Assembly: GCF_018860345.1 (NCBI RefSeq)
Contig: NZ_JAHKPJ010000020.1
Coordinates: forward strand, 106,550-170,549
Direction: 5' to 3'
DNA: 64,000 nt
Origin: Psychrosphaera sp. F3M07
GTDB taxonomy: Bacteria > Pseudomonadota > Gammaproteobacteria > Enterobacterales > Alteromonadaceae
Part shown: positions 55,676-64,000 of the stretch, piece after piece
How the letters are laid out: every line of letters starts with the position of its first letter
Position numbering within the stretch: position 1 is the first letter of the stretch
The notes under the pieces: model-generated
What the model saw: the letters and a program-made list of their open reading frames with translations, nothing else
Database searches by the model: none
Told to the model about the DNA's origin: nothing
Made by a program: the position numbers and the translations under genes

Positions 55676-56950
55676 TTACAAACTCTTTTTCGGCGGTAAC
55701 GCCGAGTTTGCAAAAATTAATCCCGCGACTATAGACATAAATATCACCACCGCTTGTTGTCCGGCGTGTTCAGCATATGCAAAGCCTTCACCGGCAATAT
55801 AGGTATTTAAACTAATAAAGGTTTTACTACCTGGTACTAATACAATAAGCCCTTGCATTACCACGATAACCGCAGGAGCTTTGGCAAAACGAGTAAACAA
55901 ATTGCCATAAACACCAATAACAAAAGCACCAAAAAAAGCACCAACACCAAAATCAAAGTAACTCGCCCCGATACTGCTTGAAGCATAAGCAATGAAACCA
56001 GCCGCCATAGACCAAAACATATGTTTTCTTCTGGTTCTAAAGGCAATGATCAACGAGGTACATAAGGTTGCAATCGCTAACCACACTGTCCATTGCGGTA
56101 GAGGAGGCAAAGCAACATATTCTGAATGACCAAAAACGGCGAACCCTAATTCCATGCCTAAAAACGCACCAAAATACAGTTTAAATAACATCATAAAGGC
56201 GTCCATGATCTTAACCGTACCAGACACTAAATGGCGGGCTGAAAGTTCTGCTAGACCAATGGTTAAGGCTAAACCGGGTATGAATACAATGATGGAAGAT
56301 AGGATCACTAACCGTATACTAATGGACGCGTCATAATGGACCGCTATACCACAGGCCGCAAAAGCTGACACCATAGCAACTAAAGGTTCTAACATGTTAG
56401 TAATGCCTTTAGAGCGTTCACTCCACAGCACAAAAATATAAACAATGCCGCCTAACAATCCAGCCCATAAAACATCGTTTAAACTACTGCGCATTAACAT
56501 GGCAAAGGCACCACTTGCTAATACATAAGATAGGCCTGTAATTGCACGGCCATTACGGCTAGGCATAGTCTCAATTTCATCTAACCGCTCTAAGGCTTCA
56601 TCTATGGTTAATGTGTTTGAAATAACATCGCTGACTACTTCATCAGTACGAGATAATGAGCCCATATCCAGATCACCCGGAGCCACACGCGCAGCATGGG
56701 TATATTCATCTTCATGACCTTCCGTCCACAATACAAACGTCATCGATGTTGGCGATATGATAAAAGATGAACGCAGCTCGATAGCGTCAGCCAATTCCAT
56801 TAAATGACTTTCTAATCGATAGGCGGGAATGCCATATTTGTGCAACATCTTACCCAGTCGTACTATGAACTTTCGTTTTTGCTTAAATGTTTCGTTATGG
56901 TCATTCACTATATTATCCAATACGGGTTTACTCTTACTTTGATATTTCAT
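55676..56950 (-). CDS. Threonine/serine exporter family protein (ThrE-like)
   Basis: A 424-residue protein joining a YjjP-like domain (FIVRLGKMLHKYGIPAYRLE, then five membrane segments) and a YjjB-like domain (from about residue 285, five more). This is the one-chain ThrE layout, a proton-coupled threonine/serine exporter in Corynebacterium; E. coli YjjPB does related export as two chains. ATG at 56950 has AGGT upstream; an in-frame TTG at 56965 is less likely. Substrate here is unproven. Confidence 0.88.
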   Translation of the reverse strand: MKYQSKSKPVLDNIVNDHNETFKQKRKFIVRLGKMLHKYGIPAYRLESHLMELADAIELRSSFIISPTSMTFVLWTEGHEDEYTHAARVAPGDLDMGSLSRTDEVVSDVISNTLTIDEALERLDEIETMPSRNGRAITGLSYVLASGAFAMLMRSSLNDVLWAGLLGGIVYIFVLWSERSKGITNMLEPLVAMVSAFAACGIAVHYDASISIRLVILSSIIVFIPGLALTIGLAELSARHLVSGTVKIMDAFMMLFKLYFGAFLGMELGFAVFGHSEYVALPPLPQWTVWLAIATLCTSLIIAFRTRRKHMFWSMAAGFIAYASSSIGASYFDFGVGAFFGAFVIGVYGNLFTRFAKAPAVIVVMQGLIVLVPGSKTFISLNTYIAGEGFAYAEHAGQQAVVIFMSIVAGLIFANSALPPKKSL

Positions 56951-57034
56951 CGAACCTGAGTTCAAAATGATCGACTGCTCAAAAACGACTACAGTACTAT
57001 TGGTAACCTATGGTTACTAGATCTCGGATGTATT

Positions 57035-58621
57035 CTATTGTTCTGCTGAGTTTTCAACACTAGGTTGTTTGTCATCAGCTTTGCTACTTTTTGTTGTTTC
57101 TACTTTCTCAGCTACTAATTCAAGTCTGTCGAATTCAACATCGGCATGTGATGCTTCTAACTGAGGCATAGATTTAGTGACCTTATTCGACAAGTGAGAG
57201 AAACGCTCTACTTTGCCCGCTAAACCTTGTTTACCAGCCAATCCTTTTACTGTGTCATTGTATTGATTACTCACCGTTGCCAACGTTTTACCTAACTTCT
57301 GTAAACGTTCAGCCACAATGCAAACTTGGTTATAAATATCACCCGCTTTTTCACTAATTTCTTTCGCTTCTGAATTACCTTGCTCTATACGCCATAGGTT
57401 AGCCACCGTTTTTAATATAGGCATTAATGTCGTATGCGAAACTAAAATAACATTACGGTCATAACCATAATTAAACAGATCTTTTTTGTGCTTTAACGCT
57501 TCAATATAGGCAGGCTCTATTGGCATAAACATCAATACAAAACTTGGGCTCTTCATGCCCACTAAATTGCTGTAATCTTTTTTACTTAAGTCATCAATAT
57601 GATTTTTAACCGCACCAACATGCTCATCAAGCGCTAACGCGACTTCCGTTTCAGTTTCTGCGCCAATAGCTTTGTCATAGGCAACTAAAGATACTTTACT
57701 ATCAATGATGATGTGTTTGTCATCCGGCAGTTTTATGATGAAATCAGGCAATCTGCGATTACCATCCTTATCCATAAACTTCTCTTGGCTATCGTAGTGG
57801 TCGCCTTTAACCAATCCAGCAAGTTGCAACGTTCTTTCTAATTGTACTTCGCCCCAATTTCCTGCTGTTTTCTTTTCACCTTTTAGTGCGGTTGCTAAGT
57901 TATTCGCTTCGCCACTCATTTGTACGCCAACGTCTAACACTTTTTTGAGCTCTGCCGCTAATCCCGCTTGGCCTTTAACAGACTCAGAATGTACTTCGTT
58001 CACCCGTTTTTGAAAACCTTCTACTTGTTCTTTGAACGGCCTTAAAATTGAGTCTAATTCAGTTTTGTTTGACTGACTAAAGGACTTACCTTTTTCTTCC
58101 AAAATGGTATTGGCCAAGTTTGAAAATTCAGTTTTTAATTGTTCACGCTGTTGTTCAACATCGAGCTTTTGTTGTTCAAAGTGTAATTGCTTTTCAGACA
58201 ACGACGTTTTTAATTCTGTTAATTCGTTAGACACTTCACTGTGAGCAGATTGCAATCGTTGTACGTTAAAGGTTTGACTTTCCAACTGTTGTTTTAATTC
58301 AGAGATCTGATTATCACGTTCATTAAGTCGAGTTTCTAATCCTTGGATATCGGCCTGATACTTTGCCACTTGCTGATTCGCTAACTGCGCTTGGGTTTGA
58401 AAGTTTAATACCCCTTCTTTGGCTTCATGAAGTGCACTTTGTAAGTCAGAAATTTGCTGTTGAGCATTGTTATTAACCAATTCAAATTGACTTATTTGAA
58501 TCTGTTGCAGGCTCAATTGAGAACGGCTTTTAAATAATAAAAACACAAACAAGATCAAAAACACACAGGCGACAATAAGGCTTATCACTAAGACGGCAGG
58601 AGAGGTAATTAATTGGTTCAA
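57035..58621 (-). CDS. rmuC: DNA recombination protein RmuC
   Basis: A 528-residue protein with an N-terminal membrane helix (VISLIVACVFLILFVFLLF), a long coiled coil (about residues 35-190), and a C-terminal RmuC nuclease-like domain (LPDFIIKLPDDKHIIIDSKV, YDRNVILVSHTTLMPILKTV). RmuC limits inversions at short repeats. The start is TTG at 58621 with GAGAAG upstream; no ATG precedes the membrane helix. A Ser/Glu-rich tail ends the protein. Confidence 0.95.
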   Translation of the reverse strand: MNQLITSPAVLVISLIVACVFLILFVFLLFKSRSQLSLQQIQISQFELVNNNAQQQISDLQSALHEAKEGVLNFQTQAQLANQQVAKYQADIQGLETRLNERDNQISELKQQLESQTFNVQRLQSAHSEVSNELTELKTSLSEKQLHFEQQKLDVEQQREQLKTEFSNLANTILEEKGKSFSQSNKTELDSILRPFKEQVEGFQKRVNEVHSESVKGQAGLAAELKKVLDVGVQMSGEANNLATALKGEKKTAGNWGEVQLERTLQLAGLVKGDHYDSQEKFMDKDGNRRLPDFIIKLPDDKHIIIDSKVSLVAYDKAIGAETETEVALALDEHVGAVKNHIDDLSKKDYSNLVGMKSPSFVLMFMPIEPAYIEALKHKKDLFNYGYDRNVILVSHTTLMPILKTVANLWRIEQGNSEAKEISEKAGDIYNQVCIVAERLQKLGKTLATVSNQYNDTVKGLAGKQGLAGKVERFSHLSNKVTKSMPQLEASHADVEFDRLELVAEKVETTKSSKADDKQPSVENSAEQ

Positions 58622-58686
58622 AACAAGCTTCTCTTAATTCAATAACTTAGAATTAGTATTGTGCCTACCAGAGTCACAAAAGGGAA

Positions 58687-60057
58687 TTAAATCACCCGAG
58701 AAAAGCGCTGATTGTTTAATTGTTTTTGTAAATAAACATCAAACGTCATGCAAATGTTACGGATCAGTAATTTAGCTATCGGTCGAATGGATATTTCGGT
58801 TTTATCAATTGTGACTAACCTATCGTTAACAAAGGGAGTAAGTTTGCATATTTCATAGGCAAAATATTCATCAAAGTCGATATTGAACCTTGTATTAAAA
58901 CTGTTTTTATTCAGCTTAAAGTTACACATTAGTTGCTTAATAACGTCACCACGAATGACATCATCTTGAGTTAATAACACCCCTTTTTCTACCGCATGTT
59001 CGTGGTTATCAAGGGCATTATAATAATCCTTTAAATCTTTATAATTTTGACTAAAAGATTTTCCAACCGAACTAATTGACGATACGCCTAACCCCAATAA
59101 GTCACATTCACCTTGTGTGGTATAACCTTGGAAATTACGGTGTAATTGACCTTGCTGTTGGGCAATCGCTAATTCGTCATTAGGTTTGGCAAAATGGTCC
59201 ATGCCTATTGCCACATAACCGGCTTTTGAAAACGCATCAATGGCTGACAACATCAGATTTAATTTTTCGTTTACCTGAGGTAACCATTCGTCTTTTATTT
59301 TACGCTGAGCCGCAAATTTAGATGGCATATGAGCATAACTAAATAAAGAAATTCTATCTGGATTTAATTCAACAACTTTAGCTAACGTATTATTAAACAG
59401 TTCAGCTGATTGATGGGGGAGACCATAAATAACGTCTAAATTTATCGATTCAAATCCTAAGCTTCGTCCGCGTTTAATTAACTGATCAACAAAGTCACTA
59501 TCCTGTACACGATTAATTGCTTCTTGCACTTTAAGATTAGTATCTTGGAAACCAAAGCTAAGACGGTTAAACCCTAACCCTTTTAAATGATCTAACAAGT
59601 TAAGTTCAATTTCGCGTGGGTCAATTTCAATGCTCATTTGCACACATTCATTCAGAACAAAATGTTGTTCTATCGCATCAATAACTCTTGAAAATTGTTG
59701 TTCTGATAAAAAGCTAGGGGTGCCTCCACCAAAATGAATCTGCTGAATTTTATGTTGTTTAAACAACTTAGCTCTAGAGGTAATCTCAGTGATTAAATAA
59801 TCTAAATAGATATCGGCTTTGTGTTTATGTCTGGTCACTATTTTATTGCAACCACAGTAATAACAAAGGCTATGACAAAATGGAATGTGAATGTACAGAG
59901 ACAATAATTTAGAATCTGACTGCTCAATAGCGAGTTCAAATTCTTGATTACCAAACTGCTCAGAAAACTCTAACGCCGTTGGATACGAGGTATACCTCGG
60001 CCCGTTAATATTGTACTTATTCAATAAATCTGACGTTAAATTAAATACCTGAGACAT
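58687..60057 (-). CDS. hemN: Oxygen-independent coproporphyrinogen III oxidase HemN
   Basis: A 456-residue radical-SAM enzyme that makes protoporphyrinogen IX in haem synthesis without oxygen. The iron-sulfur cluster motif is IPFCHSLCYYCGCNK (Cys61, Cys65, Cys68, plus Cys70), close to E. coli HemN. GGGTPSFL and the HemN C-terminal domain are present. An FNR-type site sits upstream at the right distance from a -10 box. Confidence 0.96.
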   Translation of the reverse strand: MSQVFNLTSDLLNKYNINGPRYTSYPTALEFSEQFGNQEFELAIEQSDSKLLSLYIHIPFCHSLCYYCGCNKIVTRHKHKADIYLDYLITEITSRAKLFKQHKIQQIHFGGGTPSFLSEQQFSRVIDAIEQHFVLNECVQMSIEIDPREIELNLLDHLKGLGFNRLSFGFQDTNLKVQEAINRVQDSDFVDQLIKRGRSLGFESINLDVIYGLPHQSAELFNNTLAKVVELNPDRISLFSYAHMPSKFAAQRKIKDEWLPQVNEKLNLMLSAIDAFSKAGYVAIGMDHFAKPNDELAIAQQQGQLHRNFQGYTTQGECDLLGLGVSSISSVGKSFSQNYKDLKDYYNALDNHEHAVEKGVLLTQDDVIRGDVIKQLMCNFKLNKNSFNTRFNIDFDEYFAYEICKLTPFVNDRLVTIDKTEISIRPIAKLLIRNICMTFDVYLQKQLNNQRFSRVI

Positions 60058-60091
60058 AATAAAATCACATTGCTATTAGAAAGTGATGTGA

Positions 60092-60132
60092 AGTATAAAG
60101 ATCTACCTGTATTAGTTATTGATCGAGCGCAA
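60092..60132 (-). promoter_or_regulatory. hemN: FNR-type promoter of hemN
   Basis: On the minus strand TTGCG-CTCG-ATCAA (60119-60132) matches the FNR consensus TTGAT-N4-ATCAA at 8 of 10 positions, with one perfect half-site. Its centre is 40-41 bp upstream of the start site expected from the -10 box TATACT (60092-60097), the geometry of FNR-activated class II promoters. Leader length would be about 28 bases. FNR control of hemN is known in related bacteria; here it is inferred. Confidence 0.65.
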
Positions 60133-60141
60133 CAAAAAACC

Positions 60142-61353
60142 TTAAATTAACAAATGCATAGCACTGGTTAGTAAACACCAAACAATGACCAACAACGGCG
60201 ATAACTGCCATCGATTAAGCATCAGTATTCCCACCACCATCGCTAATACATCAAATAATGAGGTCAGCCCCGTAATAAGTATCGGGTCATATAACACCGT
60301 AATTAACAAACCTACTACCGCGGCATTCACCCCAGCTATCACATTGAGCGTCGTTTTATTATTGGAAATACCTTGCCACAAAGGCAATACAGCAGCGACT
60401 AACAAAAAGCCGGGTAAAAACATAAACGTTAGGGCGACAAATGCAACCAAGATCATATTTTGTTCAATCCCACCTGACATTAACACCCCAAGGTAGGCAG
60501 AAAAGGCGAACAGAGGACCGGGAATAGCTTGAGATGCGCCATACCCAGCAAGGAAGTCTTGATTGGAAACTAACCCAGTTGTCACCACTGACTCCTGTAA
60601 AAGTGGCAATACCACATGCCCACCACCAAAGACTAATGCACCGGCTTGATAAAATATCTGCATGACTTGCACAATGCCACCATTGTGACTGATTCCAATT
60701 AAGCCTAATAACAAGACAAAAAACACTGTCAGTAATACAAAGCCAAATCGTTGGCTATAGGTCACTTTAATTTCACTTAACGGCTCAGTTGATGATTGAC
60801 GACAGAAGGTACCGCCTAACACACCACCTAAGATAATAACTGCCCACAATGCCCACACAGAATCGAGCAATAACAAGATAATGATAACCACCAAAGTTAT
60901 AATGCGCCGGGGCAGATCTGGACATAGTTTTTTAAACATGCCCCAAACTGCATCAGCGACCACAACAGCAGCTACTAATTTTAAGCCGTGAATTATCGCA
61001 ACCCCAATATCACCAGAAAGAAGGGGTAATAACCAAGCAAACAAAATCAATAATATAATTGAAGGGAAAGTAAAAGCGACAAAGGCGGCTAAGGCTCCAG
61101 ACCAACCAGCTCGAATCAAACCAAGGGCAAAGCCAAGTTGGCTACTTGCAGGTCCAGGAATAAACTGACAAATGCTCAATAGCTGAGCGTATTGGCTTTC
61201 GCTAACCCACTGTTGCTTTTCAACTAACTCTTTACGGAAATAACCTAAATGAGCAACTGGCCCACCAAAGGACGTTAGCCCTAGAAAAAGGAATGTTTTA
61301 AATACAGCAAATACACTGTATTTGCTGTCTGTTTTCACATCATTATCTGACAT
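60142..61353 (-). CDS. chrA: Chromate transporter ChrA-like (CHR family)
   Basis: A 403-residue two-domain CHR-family protein: each half has the motif pair FGGPVAHLGYFRKELVEKQQW with FIPGPASSQLGFALG, and FGGGHVVLPLLQESVV with QAIPGPLFAFSAYLG. About 11-12 membrane segments. The family exports chromate by proton-motive force; a role in sulfate or other anion efflux is possible. It is alone between hemN and glrR on the same strand. No ChrB-like regulator is present. Confidence 0.9.
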   Translation of the reverse strand: MSDNDVKTDSKYSVFAVFKTFLFLGLTSFGGPVAHLGYFRKELVEKQQWVSESQYAQLLSICQFIPGPASSQLGFALGLIRAGWSGALAAFVAFTFPSIILLILFAWLLPLLSGDIGVAIIHGLKLVAAVVVADAVWGMFKKLCPDLPRRIITLVVIIILLLLDSVWALWAVIILGGVLGGTFCRQSSTEPLSEIKVTYSQRFGFVLLTVFFVLLLGLIGISHNGGIVQVMQIFYQAGALVFGGGHVVLPLLQESVVTTGLVSNQDFLAGYGASQAIPGPLFAFSAYLGVLMSGGIEQNMILVAFVALTFMFLPGFLLVAAVLPLWQGISNNKTTLNVIAGVNAAVVGLLITVLYDPILITGLTSLFDVLAMVVGILMLNRWQLSPLLVIVWCLLTSAMHLLI

Positions 61354-61435
61354 ATAACGCGCTTTAACTTAAAGTTGGTCGATGTTTATTGTCATAGTAT
61401 ACGTTTAGTTTAACGCGATAAAAGTGAAAAAATTG

Positions 61436-62818
61436 TTACCCATCGCGAAAGGACTCTGCATTGAGATGATGTTTATTTAACAACTTATAAAATTCGGTTC
61501 GATTTCTTTGCGCGATTTTTGCCGCTTTAGACACGTTACCACTGGTGGTTTTTAATATACTTGCTAAATAATCCCGCTCAAATTGATCTCTGGCCTCTTG
61601 AAACGACGGATGTTGAGTTGGGGCATCTCGTAACGCATTGCGCACTAAAGATTCATTGATCACCGGTTCTGTCGATAACGCCACACTTTGTTCAACCACA
61701 TTTTGTAATTGTCGAATGTTGCCTGGCCACGGCGCACTAATTAATAACTCCATCGCATCTTGTGAAAAGCCATTAACTTGAATGCTGGTTCTGCCTGCCG
61801 TTAGACTCAAAAAGTGTTGAGCAAGTAGTGGTATATCTTCTCGGCGCTCAGATAGGGGCGGTAAAATCAGCTCAACTACATTTAAACGATAATACAAATC
61901 CTCTCTAAACCTTTGTTCTTTAATCGCTTTCTGTAAGTTTTGGTGTGTGGCTGAAATAATACGAACATCCACTTTGACTGACGTAGTACTGCCCACAGGC
62001 CGAATTTCTTTTTCTTGTAGTGCACGTAACAGTTTTACTTGAAAATTCATTGGCATATCACCAATTTCATCTAAAAATAATGTACCGCCATCACTGGCTT
62101 CAAATAAACCAACGTGATGATTAGCTGCACCTGTAAACGCTCCTTTTTTATATCCAAACAATTCAGACTCTAATAATTGTTCTGGGATCGCAGCACAGTT
62201 AATTGCAGTAAAAGGTTTATCTCTGCGTTCACTGGCCTGATGTATGGCTTGCGCTAATAATTCTTTACCTGTGCCACTTTGACTGTTTATTAATAAACTA
62301 AAGTCACTTTTAGCCACTTGTTGCGTTTGTTGTAACAGGGTTTCCATTACCGCACTTCGAGAAATGATCTTCTCCCGCCATAACGCATCATTAGAATCTG
62401 GATTATCTTGGTTTGATCTAGGTTGCAAACGAATAGCTTGTTTTACAATATCCAGTAATTCTTGGCTTTCGAATGGCTTAGTTAAAAAACTAAATACACC
62501 TTGTTTAGTGGCGTTAATCGCATCTGGAATAGTGCCATGAGCAGTCATAATGATCACCGGCAAACTCGGATATTGCTGACGTATCTTTTCAAACAGCGCC
62601 ATGCCATCCATGCCTTCCATACGTAAATCACTGATCACCAGTTGCGGCTGGAAACTTTTTAAAATACCTAAGGCTTGTTTCGCACTTTGTGCTGATTCAA
62701 CATGGTAATTTACTGCATTAAGACGTATAGCCAATAAACGCAGCAAACTCGGGTCATCATCAACAATAAGAATTTTTTCTTTATTGAGATTAGTATTTAA
62801 ACTGTCTGACTCATTCAT
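61436..62818 (-). CDS. glrR: Sigma-54 response regulator GlrR (QseF)
   Basis: A 460-residue NtrC-type activator: receiver domain with Asp64 (VISDLRM) and Lys114, an AAA+ domain with Walker A NSQSGTGKE (178-186) and the sigma-54 contact loop GAFTGA (226-231), and a C-terminal Fis-type HTH (VSKAAKIAQRNRTEFYKLL). In E. coli it activates glmY and controls envelope genes. Its ATG overlaps the qseG stop (ATGA), giving the glrK-qseG-glrR operon. Confidence 0.95.
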   Translation of the reverse strand: MNESDSLNTNLNKEKILIVDDDPSLLRLLAIRLNAVNYHVESAQSAKQALGILKSFQPQLVISDLRMEGMDGMALFEKIRQQYPSLPVIIMTAHGTIPDAINATKQGVFSFLTKPFESQELLDIVKQAIRLQPRSNQDNPDSNDALWREKIISRSAVMETLLQQTQQVAKSDFSLLINSQSGTGKELLAQAIHQASERRDKPFTAINCAAIPEQLLESELFGYKKGAFTGAANHHVGLFEASDGGTLFLDEIGDMPMNFQVKLLRALQEKEIRPVGSTTSVKVDVRIISATHQNLQKAIKEQRFREDLYYRLNVVELILPPLSERREDIPLLAQHFLSLTAGRTSIQVNGFSQDAMELLISAPWPGNIRQLQNVVEQSVALSTEPVINESLVRNALRDAPTQHPSFQEARDQFERDYLASILKTTSGNVSKAAKIAQRNRTEFYKLLNKHHLNAESFRDG

Positions 62819-63393
62819 AACGGGGTTCCATTATCATTTATTGAACGCTCAATCTCTTTTAACTGAGTAATTTGTTGCTGTAATTTTTGCGAACGTAACT
62901 CTAACTCTGCAAGCTTGTTACTTTGTGCCTTAAGCTGTTTTTGTTTTTTATTCAATAACCGCTGCTGGCTGGTTAGTTTTTTATTGATCGATACTTGCTG
63001 CTGCAATTGACTTTTTAGCATCCTGATAAAGGCTAAATCTGTATCAGGTACACCAACAAGTGCTTGCTGCTCAAGTTGAGATAATGCTTCGGTTGGGTTG
63101 TATGCCGGCGAGCTTGGCAAACTGTGTAACAAAAATAAACGCAATTTAGCGACGGTATTCCCTTCATTAAGTTTACTTTGCAGTTTATTGATTTCAGCCT
63201 GCACTTCCTGTTTGTCTAACTTCATAACCCATAAGTAATAACTCGTCATAGGCGTTGTTTCATTCACCACAGGCACTGATTTAGTAGTCTCTGAACGCTG
63301 AAAGTTAGTTAACTGACAACCAAACAGCGTCATAAAAAGTACAAATGTGACAATGGTTTTCAAAAAGGTAAATGTGTTAAATCGCATAATCAT
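62815..63393 (-). CDS. qseG: QseG-like outer-membrane lipoprotein
   Basis: A 192-residue lipoprotein (lipobox TLFGC, Cys26) with a helical repeat-like middle (MTSYYLWVMKLDKQEVQAEI) and a C-terminal coiled coil (QSNKLAELELRSQKLQQQITQL). In enteric bacteria QseG sits between glrK and glrR and modulates the GlrK sensor from the outer membrane. The short overlaps (ATGA) with both neighbours support the assignment; sequence identity in this family is low. Confidence 0.8.
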   Translation of the reverse strand: MIMRFNTFTFLKTIVTFVLFMTLFGCQLTNFQRSETTKSVPVVNETTPMTSYYLWVMKLDKQEVQAEINKLQSKLNEGNTVAKLRLFLLHSLPSSPAYNPTEALSQLEQQALVGVPDTDLAFIRMLKSQLQQQVSINKKLTSQQRLLNKKQKQLKAQSNKLAELELRSQKLQQQITQLKEIERSINDNGTPL

Positions 63394-64000
63394 AATGATG
63401 GTTTTTCCAACATAGAGGTGGTGGTAGGTGATAACAATTTTGCTTTAGGCAAACTAATTGTAAACGTGGTAAAACTTGGTGAGTTCATGTCACTATCAAT
63501 AGAAATACTGCCGTTTAATCGCATGAGTAACTCTTTCACTATGGTTAACCCTAAACCACTGCTTTTTATCGGACTGTTATGCTCTGTTGCCCCCTGATAA
63601 AACGCATCAAATATTTTGTCAAACAATGAAGAAGCGATACCTACACCTTGGTCGGTTATTGATAGCTGTAACGTCTGATATTCAACCCAAGCCTTAATGG
63701 TAATCGTGCCTTTGTCTGGTGAAAACTTAATTGCGTTTGATAATAGATTATCCAAGATGACACTAAATTGTTTGCGATTGCATTGTAGTGATAATTGAGC
63801 GATGTCTTTACTTACTGTGAGTTGCTTTCGGTTCACATCTAACAAACGCAACGCTAACGCGTCTTCTATCTCTTTGTTTAAGTTAATTACTTCAGCGTCT
63901 TGTAAACTGGTTGAGTCCAATACGATATTAAAGTCGAGTAAGTCTTCAATTAATTGCTGCAAACGAGACACACTCGTTCGGATGATGTTAGTGATCTCTT
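63390..64000 (-). CDS. glrK: Sensor histidine kinase GlrK (partial, N-terminus outside window)
   Basis: About 203 C-terminal residues, open to the window edge (EITNIIRTSVSRLQQLIEDLLDF at the edge). The HATPase domain is complete: N-box LLSNAIKFSP, G1 DQGVGI, G2 GLGLTIVKEL. The dimerisation helix and phosphoacceptor His lie beyond base 64000. Followed by qseG and glrR, so this is GlrK, partner of GlrR. Confidence 0.92.
   Translation of the reverse strand, partial: EITNIIRTSVSRLQQLIEDLLDFNIVLDSTSLQDAEVINLNKEIEDALALRLLDVNRKQLTVSKDIAQLSLQCNRKQFSVILDNLLSNAIKFSPDKGTITIKAWVEYQTLQLSITDQGVGIASSLFDKIFDAFYQGATEHNSPIKSSGLGLTIVKELLMRLNGSISIDSDMNSPSFTTFTISLPKAKLLSPTTTSMLEKPSL

Overview
The window is a piece of an AT-rich gammaproteobacterial chromosome. 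Gene content points to a marine member of the Alteromonadales, perhaps Colwelliaceae or Pseudoalteromonadaceae. The evidence is a complete gspC-N type II secretion operon, glrK-qseG-glrR, hslR-hslO, nudE/yrfG, yheT-yheU, radD, ybiT and rmuC homologues, two Na+/H+ antiporters, a DUF3718 protein and a LytTR regulator. This placement is inference; no rRNA, tRNA, CRISPR array, insertion sequence or phage gene was seen. Genes are densely packed and nearly all look intact. Only ppx (left edge) and glrK (right edge) are cut by the window.

Layout. 1-6.9 kb: a leftward phosphate-flavoured block with porin, small PstS-like protein, ppk, a bifunctional ornithine-lipid synthase (olsF) and ppx; four in-phase 11-bp repeats resembling two Pho boxes lie upstream of olsF. 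7.1-11.2 kb: nhaA copy 1, a MmcQ/YjbR protein, a membrane AraC-type regulator and an exported DJ-1/PfpI-like protein. 11.5-14.7 kb: a sigma factor fused to a membrane domain behind an exported alpha/beta hydrolase, then a ParD-like gene overlapping a methionine aminopeptidase gene, with a 37-bp near-perfect palindrome over its promoter. 14.7-17.8 kb: a Tat-exported carotenoid oxygenase with a DUF2141 protein, divergent from a membrane LytTR regulator. 17.8-22 kb: small metabolic genes (HAD, CIA30, SDR, DCC, flavin reductase). 22-24.7 kb: nhaA copy 2 coupled to a Rap1a/Tai-like secreted protein and divergent from nhaR. 24.8-30 kb: small conserved genes, yheT-yheU, cysQ, nudE, yrfG and a cNMP-binding protein. 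30.1-41.8 kb: gspN to gspC read leftward. 42-45.7 kb: hslR-hslO, a TlpA-like thioredoxin and an M28 peptidase lipoprotein. 45.8-50.9 kb: a DUF3718 protein and an RND pump with its adaptor. 51.1-64 kb: radD, a small STAS-like protein, ybiT, a lipoprotein, thrE, rmuC, hemN (with an FNR-type promoter), chrA, glrR, qseG and partial glrK.

How the parts fit. Most of the window is housekeeping and envelope biology. The most interesting groupings are: (i) ppk-olsF-ppx with Pho-box-like sites, linking polyphosphate turnover to replacement of phospholipid by ornithine lipid; (ii) ParD-like plus methionine aminopeptidase, an antitoxin-type DNA-binding protein with no toxin; (iii) a membrane-tethered sigma factor with no separate anti-sigma gene; and (iv) a periplasmic carotenoid-cleavage module under a probable LytTR regulator. 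No new defence or mobile system was found. Start codons were re-chosen in many places where a Shine-Dalgarno sequence or family N-terminus decides the matter; those choices are explained per gene.
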